A stretch of DNA of 64,000 nt from Beaufortia kweichowensis (Eukaryota > Chordata > Actinopteri > Cypriniformes > Gastromyzontidae), in the NCBI GenBank assembly GCA_019155185.1, contig CM032816.1:13726854-13790853 (forward strand), read 5' to 3'. The notes beneath the pieces were generated by a model. The model had not been told where the DNA came from, made no database searches, and worked only from the letters and a program-made list of their open reading frames with translations. Below, piece by piece: positions 1 to 9,946 of the stretch. The position numbers and the translations under genes are program-made. Within the stretch, counting starts at the first letter, position 1. Each line of letters opens with the position of its first letter.

Positions 1-720
1 TACCAGTCTCTGGGCTTTACTCCTGTGCACCTCAGCCAGGGCCCCGAGGGGTCCTGGTGATTCATATCGCATTGGGTGAGCCCATGCGTTGATGCCTGTT
101 TGAATACCGGCCAGTGAATTTCGGCCGAAAGTATTCCCTGCATGCTTTTACTGTGTCTGGACCGAGGTCCTGTAACATTTCTCTTTTCGCCCGAGGGGCT
201 TATTGGGGTTATTAATGGCCAGGAGATCTCTCCGTTTTACTCCTCTCTCTACAGGTCCTGGCCTGAGGGCCAGGGTCTGGGATTTTCACCGCCCGGGTCA
301 GTTCCTATAGTCGTGCTCTCATGGATACACACTTCCAGGGACTTGCTTGCCGGCTGCTGGGATCTCGTTCCCATAGCGTCAAACGCTGACGGCGTTGAGT
401 TCCCTTGACGGGAGCGTCTCAGTTTACGACTGTAACCTTTGTTCCCCTAAGAGGGAGACGGCGCTCGTCTCCCTGCCATACTCCCTGCATCCCTGGAAGC
501 AGCTTTGGTACTATACGCTGAATGTGTGTGCGTCCCAAGGTCCTTTTATAGCTTCCTGGTCCTGACGTCACCCGCCTGTGACGTTCAGTCTAGCCATTCG
601 GCAATTTTACACACGTGCTTCAGACGCAGTCACGCAAAGGCGTTCCCATAGCGTCAAACGCTGACGCAGCGTCTCGTTCCCTCTTAGGGAATACAGGTTA
701 CAGTCGTAACCTGAGACGTT
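1..720 (+). mobile_element. DIRS-type retrotransposon, 3' terminal fragment
   Basis: This is the non-coding end of a DIRS-like tyrosine-recombinase retrotransposon, related to the larger copy at 58.7-62.6 kb but in the opposite orientation. The stretch 590-720 carries the family's terminal motif (a block around GCGTTCCCATAGCGTC, then GTTCCCTCTTAGGGAA and a palindrome-like TTACAGTCGTAACC). A second inverted copy lies at 395-450. DIRS elements end in inverted repeats rather than LTRs, which fits this arrangement. The coding region would lie to the left, outside the window. No intact ORF is present. Confidence 0.7.
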
Positions 721-1428
721 TTAGTCTCCTTATTTAGCATTTGCCTTACTCTTTGGGGCTTTGCATTTTTAGAACAGCACCTAGCGTGAAGTTTATATGC
801 TGTGGCACGCTGGGTACAGTTCCACTGCCATTTTTGCATTTTCATTTTTTTCAGGGGCTCTGGTTAACAAGATAAAGACGTGTATTGTACATGAATGTGC
901 AATTGCAGTGCATAGAAGATTTTTAAGCATTACTATTGATAAATATTCATAAATAAATGTGTTACGTTATGATAAACATGCAACTATGATGAACATCAAC
1001 CCCAAATACTGTGACAATTCTCTTAATCCATCAAGAAAAATACAAATAATAGAGTGGAATATATATATATATATATTATTGAATAATTGTGAGGTTTGTG
1101 TTGGAGTCATGCTAGGAGTTGCTTTAGCATTCATTCTAAAGTTTGCAATAAATAGCAACATAAATCATGAGGTAAACATACATGTAGTTGTAAATGAACA
1201 GATAGACAGTCTAATCGGCAATCAAGGCAAACCAGTAATAGATAGATGAAACAACAGTAAATGACAGATAGTACAGGCAATACTCTGCAATGTTTATTGG
1301 ACCTGACATGGCTTTGATGGGAATCAAACAAGATGTGAACAGTAAAGAAATGCAGTGAATTAGTATAGGTCTACTCATGTGTCAGATATTTCTTTGTTTT
1401 CTCTATCACTCTTTCTCTTTTCTTTCAG
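721..1428. other. Intron sequence upstream of the first visible pamr1 exon
   Basis: AT-rich sequence with a short (AT)n run near 1062-1080. It ends in a polypyrimidine tract and AG acceptor at 1427-1428. I see no gene or recognisable repeat in it. Confidence 0.6.
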
Positions 1429-4400
1429 AGGGTGAAAGAAGACCTTGTCCTCCACTAGCACCATTGTATTATGGGTACTATGAGTCAGTAGCTGGCCTCC
1501 TCTCCGAAACGGTGGACTTTTTCTGTAACCACTCTTACGTTCTGAGCGGCGGTGCACGCAGGACGTGTCAGCCTAACGGCACCTGGACTGGAACCCAGCC
1601 CATCTGCATAAAAGGTTCAAACTGACTCCATTCAATGTCATCGTCAGAGACAAAACTGCAGTTGAATAGTGAGGGAAAACATTCAGATTCTCTGTGAAGA
1701 AAACAAGCAAAAGTCCATTCTGTACAAAAGTACAATGTAAAAAAACAGACCCGCTGGCATAAAGCTTTCAATCAAATAAAAAAAGTGTAAAAGTAGCCTA
1801 AGGCTTGTATAGGTTAGCTAATGACCACGTTTTAGTGTTCAGTCGTAATAGAAAAACAGTAATCCAATCAGAAATGTTTTCTGAAAACTCAAAATATTAT
1901 AAATGTAATTAAACTAAAGGTAAATCAGAAGTAAAGCTGTGTTTTGTGTGTATTTTCAGCCTGTCGAGAGCCCAAGGTGTCTGTACTGGTCAAACAGAGA
2001 GTTCTGCCTCCACAAATGCAATCCAGGTCTACACAACTGTACAATCTAACTTCTAAAAGCACACATCTGTACATATGAAACACGAATGTCTTTGTTTAAA
2101 AGAACAGAAGGAAATCAATTCACTTAATCTAATCTCATGATTAAATCCTGACAGAATGTTCGTGAACATTTCCTTGACATGCTTTCTAATACACATAGCT
2201 ATAATACATTAACTTGTTCCTCTGGTAATTTACTTCTTTAATGTCTTTGTAATTTTCTCATTCATTTCCAAGCAAAAATGATGGGCTTGAATTTTCAATT
2301 TTCAATTGAATTTTCAATTTGAACTTCAATTTTCTTTGTTTCTCAGGAAAACAGCTGTACACAAGTTTTACTCCTCTTCTGGGATGACAAATTTTCTAAA
2401 CGAAGTACGGCCAACCCACAGCCCTCTGAGCCTACCCCCGCTGCCACACGGCTTTCATCATCTCTACACACACATTGAGTATGAATGCATGTCACCATAC
2501 TACAAACACTCTGGAAGTGCTCGCAGAACCTGTCTGAAGACAGGCAAATGGAGTGGCCGTCACGTCTCCTGTTCACCAGGTAAAAACAAACATACTGTAA
2601 GGGTTAAAGAGATACTTCACCAACAGCTGTGTCATAATTTACTCATCCTCACGATGTTGATCTTTTCATCATAACGGTAGTCTATATGACAAGGTATATG
2701 GTTTACCAAAAGAGGATTGTATGAAAATGTACACTATATTTGGGTATACTGAATGGCACACTGGGTAGCACTGTTGCCTCACATGAAGGTTTCTGGTTCT
2801 GGCCTTGGTTTGTGCTAATATTAATGTTAATCAGCTTTGAGAGCTTACTTCCACTGTTTGGAAAAAAGCATCTTTTGTGTTTGCCTAAAAATATATAAAC
2901 AGTTACAGAATTTGAATCACAGCAGTTGTGTGTTTGAGCCTCTGGGTAGTGCAAGAAACTATAACGTATGCACATTCATCAGTACAGGAGTACATGATCA
3001 CTAGCTAAGCATTTCATTTTTTTCTTTTCTCTTCTGATCTTTCTTTCTCTTTCGTTTCTAAGTGTGTGGCAGACTGGCAAACTATGACCATCAGCACCCA
3101 TCAGAGACTAATTGGCCCTGGCTGGCTGCCATCTACCGTTTACCTGCTTCAGGCAAACAAATAAAACACTTAAGCGTGGCAGACATGAAGGGAAAGAGCA
3201 TTGAGATGATGGAGGAAGATACTGATATGAGCGGATGGCAGCTTGTCTGCAGTGGAGCTCTGCTGAACCAGCGCAGTGTGCTTGTAGCTGCTCACTGTGT
3301 CACGCAGCTGGGAAAACTATATCCACTGGACACATCTGAAATCAGAGTAGTTCTTGGTAAACAGTATCGGAGTGATCTAAGAAGGACCAAGGGACTGCAA
3401 TGGTTACGGGTGAGCTTTACAAAAAATTAGATTATGTACATGACTTGTCAAAGCCAAGACAGCATCAATTGACTTAACACATTAGATTGTTTGTTTATGT
3501 TTGTCTAAAGTATAATTTTTTCAGTGTGGTACCGAAATTCAGTAATAACAGAACGTCTCAGGTAGTCCCTTCCTGGGCATTCCTGGGCAACATACAAACA
3601 ATTGTTCAGATTTCCTCCACATGCCAGCTCAGTTGACATAGGTGTCCACATAGGCGACAAACCAAATTCAATCTCTCCTGGTCTGGATTCCTGAAAGGAT
3701 GAGGACAGAGGGCCAGCAGTACAATGGGCCTCTGCACATTGGTTGGTACCTTAGGAACGTAGCCCGGCCTAGGGTGCAGAACAGCTTTCGCCATCCTCTG
3801 TGCAAATTCCAGGCATGTAAATGAGACTAAGAGAGCTTGGAGATCTCCAACTTTCTTTAGGAAAGAGATAAAAGAACAACTGCCAGGTCCCATGCCAGGA
3901 CTCTGGCAAGAGGTGCAGACCTCAGCCTCAGTATACCACAGAGTAGGTGAGTTACCAGTGGGTCTACCAGTGGGTCTCTCTGGAGCTTAGAATGGTCTCA
4001 AAAACCTCTGAAAGACCAGAATCAATGATTCAGGCCACCTCAGAGGCCAGCCCCACGGTTTCCAAATATCTGGGCAAGGGTAAAGAATAGGGCTCTGTGC
4101 CTGAGACAAAAGATCCTTACTGAACGGCAAATCGTATGGGGTGCTTTAGATCTAGTGCGAGGCAGGATATTATATCTGAGAACCACACTCAGGCTGGTCA
4201 AAATGCGGCCACCAGCAGCAGGTGAACCCCGTCCTGGCGAAACCTCTCAAGAACTCCCGGGAGCAGAGCAATGAGGGGAAAGGTGTAGTGTCATAACCCC
4301 GGCCATGGCTGTACTAAGGCTGGAGATGTGAAGCAAAACCATATAGTGGACAGTGTGTTGACTCCCGAGACACAAACAGATCCTCTTCCGCTGTATAAAA

Positions 4401-5378
4401 CTTCTCCCAAATATGTTCCACCACTTTGAGGTGAATCCTAGATTTTCATAGCCATACCACCATCATCTCTAGGCAATGTGCCACTCGAGTGCCACTCAAG
4501 TTGGTGGCCCTTCTATAGACCTTGGTTCAAGTAGTTTTCTCCTCAGCCCGTGAGGGATGCATCTGTCATTAGCGCTAAGATGACAAGTTGAACCCAACAT
4601 GTTAATAAAAGTTTAAACAAATGTTAATAGAGGTCCTGTCAAGGGTAGTTGCTTGTTGGACCTTACCTTTACTCTTCATTTTTAAGAAATAAACACATAG
4701 ACATAATGAAGACACAGAGAATAAAGAAACCATGCAGTGTGTCCAGGTAGCATTACCAGTTAACAAGTATTGAAATCAGTTTCCTACACCTAGTTTTTAA
4801 GTTTTTATAGTTAGATTATATGTAATAAAATTCTTATTTTCCAATATTTGATCCACCAGGTATCCTTCATTTCTCTGCATCCTAACTACGACCCCCTGGT
4901 GCTGGATTCAGATGTGGCAGTATTAAAGCTGTTAGACAAGGCTCGTATCGGAGACTATGTGCTGCCAATCTGCCTACCAGATGCTCACGAGACCACAGAA
5001 GACTTCAGACAGGCCATAGTAACGGGCTGGTCCCTGTTACCTGACCAGAGGGCTGGAGATATGGAGAAAGCCCGTGCGGGTCACGTGATGCTGGGCGATA
5101 TTGTTCAGTGTGAGAAGCAATACGCCAGTAATGGTGTTCCAATCAGCGTGTCTGATAACATGTTGTGTGGGCGACAGGGCACTGGTGCCGAGCAGTCCAA
5201 CATTTGCCCTGCGGACACTGGAGGGGTTCTTATCATTCCACCTGTCACAGGACAGGCCACACAGGAGTGGAAACTTCTTGGGTTGGTCAGTTTTGGACAC
5301 GACTGCAACCCAGAGCTTTACACTGTCTACACTTGTGTTACTAATTTTATCGAATTTATAGAGGAAAATATGAAATAG
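1429..5378 (+). CDS. pamr1: pamr1 (3' part): peptidase domain-containing protein associated with muscle regeneration 1, five last exons
   Basis: A secreted multi-domain protein of the complement-protease type. Exons with consensus splice sites and compatible phases are 1429-1614, 1960-2026, 2347-2579, 3063-3409 and 4860-5378 (stop TAG 5376-5378). The first is a sushi/CCP domain (Cys pattern and RRTCQPNGTW). The second and third encode a linker and another CCP (RRTCLKTGKWSG). The last two encode a trypsin-like domain. His is present in VAAHC and Asp in DSDVAVLKLL, but the Ser position reads PADTGG, so Ser is replaced by Thr. The same loss is known in vertebrate PAMR1, and the C-terminal NMK ending also agrees with that family. 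The 5' part of the gene (CUB, EGF) lies left of the window. The reading frame is intact across all five exons. I am confident of family and symbol; which teleost paralogue it is cannot be decided here. Confidence 0.88.
3553..4600 (-). mobile_element. DIRS-type fragment inside the last pamr1 intron
   Basis: The minus strand of 3606-3893 encodes a piece of DIRS tyrosine recombinase (KKVGDLQALLVSFTCLEF... GYVPKVPTNVQRP). It matches in pattern the YR region of the copy at 59.6-60.4 kb. The left edge carries the family's ACGTCTCAGGTAGTCCCTT-like terminus at about 3553. Downstream to about 4600 is non-coding DIRS-like sequence without a usable ORF. It is a truncated, dead insertion that does not touch the flanking splice sites (donor 3410, acceptor 4858-4859). 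Confidence 0.65.
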
Positions 5379-5822
5379 ACTGATATTTCTAAATGAAAAT
5401 GTCCATCTGGTTTAAACTGACCTGCTTTCTATTGCTTATAATACTGCTTAATGGGGTTAAAGCACAGGATCATATACACTGGACTATTCAGTGCACAGAT
5501 ATATACATATATACTGTACATTTACCAACATAAAGGTTAACAAACATTTCTACAAACACTGACTAGCTTCCATATGTGCTGACCGTCAGGTGCTCAGGTG
5601 TACATAAACTGTAATATTGTATTTACAACTGTAAAATATAACTAATGGATGTATATATTTCATAAACCCAGATACCCATTAACCCATCATAATGTAATTG
5701 AGTTGATTTTGTTTTATTTATGATGGATCTACATAGTTGGCAACAGTTGAGATGATGATGATTCTTGGTTCCTGTTCTCTCTTATCCTGTTTTCTCTCTC
5801 TCTTTTTACTCTATTCTATCAC

Positions 5823-5847
5823 AATAAAGCTGTAAAAGGCTAATAAA
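5823..5847 (+). promoter_or_regulatory. Candidate pamr1 polyadenylation signals
   Basis: Two AATAAA hexamers at 5823-5828 and 5842-5847, 445-470 bases after the pamr1 stop codon. These are the first strong signals downstream. The cleavage site itself cannot be seen. Confidence 0.5.
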
Positions 5848-6210
5848 GGACATACTGAAACTAGGGAGTGATAACACTCACACAATTCTGCTCACACAAG
5901 ATTAAAAACAACATTTCGCATGAGTTGTGTGGAGGAATAAAAGTTTAAAAATCAACTTTGCAATCAAAAAATGTTTTTCTGTGCAAAGTGCCACCTGCTT
6001 GCTCTCCTGCTCGCTCCCACTCGTTGCACGCTAAGAGACTTCAGCTCACTTAACACATTCAAACATTTCCAGCCAGTCAGAGATAGGACTGCTAAAGTCT
6101 GATTGGCTGGCTTGATGACCAATTATAAGGTTTCCTGCACTATCAAAATTCCTTATAGTTAGTAACATGTCTAAAGAGGACTAACAAAACAAAGTGTAAA
6201 TGTTTTACCT

Positions 6211-6279
6211 CTGAAAAGAGGGAGATGAACAAACATAAAACTCGTGGATGTTTCCCCACTGTGAACTTTATGTAGAATG
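6211..6279 (+). repeat. 69-bp direct repeat, copy 1 (copy 2 at 6810-6878)
   Basis: The stretch beginning TGAAAAGAGGGAGATGAAC and ending TTTATGTAGAATG occurs here and again, apparently identical, at 6810-6878. The segment between (about 530 bp) is AT-rich with no ORF. The surrounding 5.85-7.38 kb has no gene I can support. Confidence 0.8.
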
Positions 6280-6809
6280 TTTTCATACCAATTGACAATA
6301 AACTTTGCAAAACAGCATCAATGGTCTTCTCTTCTCCTTTCACACATTTTTACAATGAGTACATAAGCTATTAATTATATAATTTTTAGTTAATTATAAA
6401 ATCTTCAGTTATTTATAGATAATACATTAATACATATTATATAGCTTTTTAGGAGAACATCTAATACAACAATTCAAAATAACATGCAAATACTCTTGAA
6501 ACAATTATCTCATCTGAAAATACATCAGTATCTTAGATTCTCTGCAATTCACTTTTCACATTTCTCAATATATTCACCTTTTTTCAGCAATTCAACCAAT
6601 TGGCACTAAATTACCATTAAATACAAAATAGGCAAATGTTGAACACTCTACATGGGGTCTCGCGCCATCTCACGACTGAGCTCGTGCATCTCTAAACTAG
6701 TAAACTTTTAAAACATCTTTAACAAAATGCAATTGGTATCATTATAACATCTACACACTCTAAAACAGTATATCACTAACACCTTTTAACAATTTTATCA
6801 TTAGAATAC

Positions 6810-6878
6810 CTGAAAAGAGGGAGATGAACAAACATAAAACTCGTGGATGTTTCCCCACTGTGAACTTTATGTAGAATG
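6810..6878 (+). repeat. 69-bp direct repeat, copy 2
   Basis: Second copy of the 6211-6279 segment. Sequence to the right of copy 2 (GAAGAAACCCGCGAG...) differs from that right of copy 1. It may be a partial duplication or a repeat fragment inserted twice. Confidence 0.8.
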
Positions 6879-7384
6879 AAGAAACCCGCGAGATCTCTCC
6901 CTAGTGTTCCATCAGGCAAGAGCAATCGATCACCACCTTAATGTGCCAAACTAATAAAACACAGATGAACCCCAAATGACAAACAAATTACATATATACA
7001 TTTTATAAACAGTTTTAAACATATTCACAAGATCATATATGTAAAATATTTTTACTGTTTCAGGTTTATGAATTTAAATACATATTTCACTCTGTCACAT
7101 AATGCAGCACGATCATAGACCATGTGCCTCATTTCTAAAAAAGTTGCATATAAACCATCCTAAATTTGGTCTAAGATTATTTTTTTAAAGTGTGTAAGTG
7201 CGATTCAGATAAAACGAATGTGCACACAAAAACACATGCGCATGCCTGTCTTCCAGATGTGACATTTATAAATTGCAAATTACCTTGAAACTGTGCACTT
7301 CTGACTTGTGTCAGATATCCACCTCTCATTATCTCATTAGCATATAAAAGAACATCAGTAAACATCAAAAACTGTTGTTTGAGA

Positions 7385-7620
7385 ATGGCAAGTGGCAAGA
7401 AAAAGAACTTTAGTGAGGCCGAAGTTGGGGTCCTGATAGACGTTGGGACAATTTTTGGGAGTCTGTCTAGTGGGGTCTGTCAGAACAAAACAAAGTGTAT
7501 CCTGGCAGTGTACAGCGCAGGCTGTAAATGAAGTGGTGAATAAACTTTCTCCATATCTTACAGCAGTGAGGAAGAAAATAAAAACTTGCTTTTATAGGTT
7601 GAAAAGTAGTGCAGCCTAAG
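7385..7620 (+). pseudogene. Dead Myb/SANT-like gene of a PIF/Harbinger transposon
   Basis: Translation from the ATG at 7385 gives MASGKKKNFSEAEVGVLI... and then, across in-frame stops and shifts, fragments resembling the Myb/SANT-like DNA-binding protein that PIF/Harbinger transposons carry beside their transposase. The FSEAEV start and the GSLSSG segment are the recognisable parts. It has several stops, so it cannot be functional. No transposase or terminal repeats are visible near it. Confidence 0.5.
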
Positions 7621-8112
7621 TAGTGTCTAACCTTGGTGTAAAATAAAAACAAATACCTAAGGTCATTCTACCAGAAAAGCACAGCAAAACAGGTAATGAA
7701 TCTGAATATAAGAATCCTCTTCCTTCGTTCTTTTTGATGTATCCTTTTCACTGTATTTTGGTTGACAGTTCATAATAGTGTAAGGATGGTTCAACTACAG
7801 TGGTTTAGGCTGTAGAAATGCCAAAATGACTTAAGAAATGTTAACAGCAATATAAATTAATATAAATTAAATAAATATAAATAATATAGCTAAATAAGTA
7901 CTTACTGTACTGTATAAACATCCGAGGGCAATAGCCCCAGATCACTATCAGCACCTCTCTCAGGAATGCAAATGGTACCTTTTGGCAAAGAAATAGGGAT
8001 TGTGACACAGAAATAAATTCCTGGTAATTTCCAACCTTACAATAGTGAAGTCAGCATCAGGCTACAGAACAACAAAAATTGGTGTTTGGTGTTTTTAGTT
8101 CTCTACGAAGAC
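7621..8112. other. AT-rich sequence without a recognised gene
   Basis: No ORF or splice pattern I can support. It may be the decayed remainder of the Harbinger copy that starts at 7385. Confidence 0.4.
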
Positions 8113-8870
8113 TAGATACAGAAAACGTCTGGTTCCCTGAAAGGGAATGAGATGCTGCGCCAGCGTTGCGATGGGAACGCCTCTGCGTCTGAAGCACGTG
8201 TGTCAAATCCGCCGAATGGCAAGCCACAATGTCACAGGCGGGGTGACGTCAAGACCAGAAAGTATAAAAGACCCCGGAGGCCGGAGCTGCTAGCGTCTTG
8301 TTCCCTTTCAAGGAACCAGGATTACGTACGTGACCTGAGACGTTCCCTTTCAAGGGAACTCGCGCTGTATCAGTGTTGCAAAGCTATGGGAACTAGGGCA
8401 CAAGCACGTGGGACCCTGACGTAGAGGCCAGGTCCAAGTCATAAAATCGAACAAATGTAAGCGGCGAGGACCAGCCGGCCACGTTACACACATCCTCAAT
8501 AGAAGCACCTGACCCTAAGGGCTCCATACCCCGAGTAGAATGGGCTCTGACAGTAAGTGGAAATGACTGTCCAGAGACTTTATAAGACAGTGAGATAGCC
8601 TTGACTATCCACCTGCTATAGGTTTGTTTGGTTGCCGGCAGACCCTTGCTGGGCGGCCCAAAACACAAACAGCTACTCGCACTGGACACACCAAATTTGA
8701 CTTTTCCTGGTCCGAGTTACTAAAGAGAGTAGGACAAAAGGCAAGGTAATGGGCCTCGGCACATTGTTGGGTACTTTAGGCACATAACTCTGCCTTGGGT
8801 AGAGAAAAGCCTTAACCATGCCTGGTCTACATGGGAGAAAGGGAAGTGGTGTCCCCGCTTTCCCCTATTT
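8113..8870 (-). mobile_element. DIRS-type fragment: terminal repeats plus tyrosine-recombinase C-terminus
   Basis: 8113-8370 carries the inverted terminal structure of the DIRS family (GGTTCCCTGAAAGGGAA, then CCTTTCAAGGAACC and GACGTTCCCTTTCAAGGGAA). The minus strand of 8393-8689 encodes the recombinase C-terminus with the catalytic HSTRG motif and the Tyr-bearing FVRFYDLDL. The N-terminal recombinase, RT and gag are missing. From about 8478 the sequence is shared with 26853-27472. Confidence 0.75.
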
Positions 8871-9229
8871 CCACTCTCAGCACATCCACCTCCTCGTGAT
8901 AAAAAAATAAAACCTCAAATAAAACAAAAAACATGGTACTATTGACTTAATATTATAGATACTGATTATGGTAACAACAAATTCTGGTTTCGCTACAATC
9001 ATAGTTGAACCATTACATGTATTTATAGTAAAACTGCTGTTATACCAATAGTAATAAATCAACCAAAATACTTTTTCTACACCTCTACAATGTGAAATTG
9101 CGTTACTCATTGGTTAGCTGCATTATTTTAAAATGCATGAACATTCATATGATGATTTTCATTGACTAATTATGGTTAAATGTGGGTGTGAGGGCGGAAT
9201 GTGAGATATTTTTCATGTGCGCTAATTCT
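8871..9229. repeat. AT-rich block duplicated at 27250-27472 and 29564-29696
   Basis: The sequence from the DIRS scrap to GCGCTAATTCT at 9221-9229 recurs in the 27-29.7 kb copy. There it is interrupted by a solo LTR and continues beyond GCTAATTCT into a retropepsin fragment. Here that continuation is replaced by the gypsy LTR starting at 9230. Confidence 0.8.
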
Positions 9230-9642
9230 TGTTAAGGACTGGGTAAGGAAGACACTGGATGAAACAATTGGAACAGTAATAAGCGTTTACTTAAAGTAAA
9301 ACAAAAACAAATAACAGCATGTACAAACACAAATCAACACTGATATATAATAACACAAAGTAAAGAGAGGAGAAGAGAGGAAGGGAGAGAAAGAGAGAAG
9401 GTCAGATCTGTGGTGGCACGGGTAAACATATACAATATCTGACAGTGACTGAGTGAAAACATTGAGTATATAAAGAGTCCGAGTTGATGAGCAACAGGTG
9501 TCGGTAATCCAAGATGGCGAAGGTACGGTGCAAAGGATTCTGGGACGTGAAGTCCTAATAGTCCGGGGAGTGAGAACGTGAAATGGTGACGGTGAGATCT
9601 GATGCAGCCTGTGTAGCAATGGTATCAGATGACTCCATGACA
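9230..9642 (-). repeat. 3' LTR of the minus-strand gypsy chromovirus
   Basis: Read on the minus strand, this LTR starts TGTCATGGAGTC at 9642 and ends at 9230 in TTAACA. It belongs to the family of the LTRs at 18702, 27473, 36807 and 63803, which start TGTCACGGAGTC or TGTTACGGAGTC. A purine-rich tract (CGTGTGGGGTAC on the minus strand) adjoins its start, as expected for a polypurine tract. Confidence 0.8.
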
Positions 9643-9946
9643 GTACCCCACACGGTCTGCTGAAGCGTGCCGAACAGGACGGGGGTGAGGGCGACCTCGT
9701 GGACGAGGAGCCGGGAGATTCGGGTGCTGGTCATGGAACTCCCGTAGTAGCGAAGGTTCGAGGACATAAGACCGCAGCAGCCAGGACCGCTCCTCCGGAC
9801 CGTAGCCCTCCCAGTCCACCAGGTACTCCAGTCGGTTATTCCGCCGTTGGGATGTGATGATGCGATGGACCCGGTAGATGTTATCCTCAACACTTATGGG
9901 AGGAGGAGGGGGAGGAGCCATCTGCGCACCAGATCCTGTGGAGGGA
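9643..9946 (-). pseudogene. Gypsy pol C-terminus with chromodomain
   Basis: The minus strand of 9625-9921 encodes IYRVHRIITSQRRNNR followed by YLVDWEGYGPEERSW. This is a chromodomain at the end of a chromovirus integrase. The domain directs integration by binding modified histone tails in that family. It is separated from the integrase core (13.44-14.7 kb) by the LINE inserted at 9947-13440. Confidence 0.85.
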
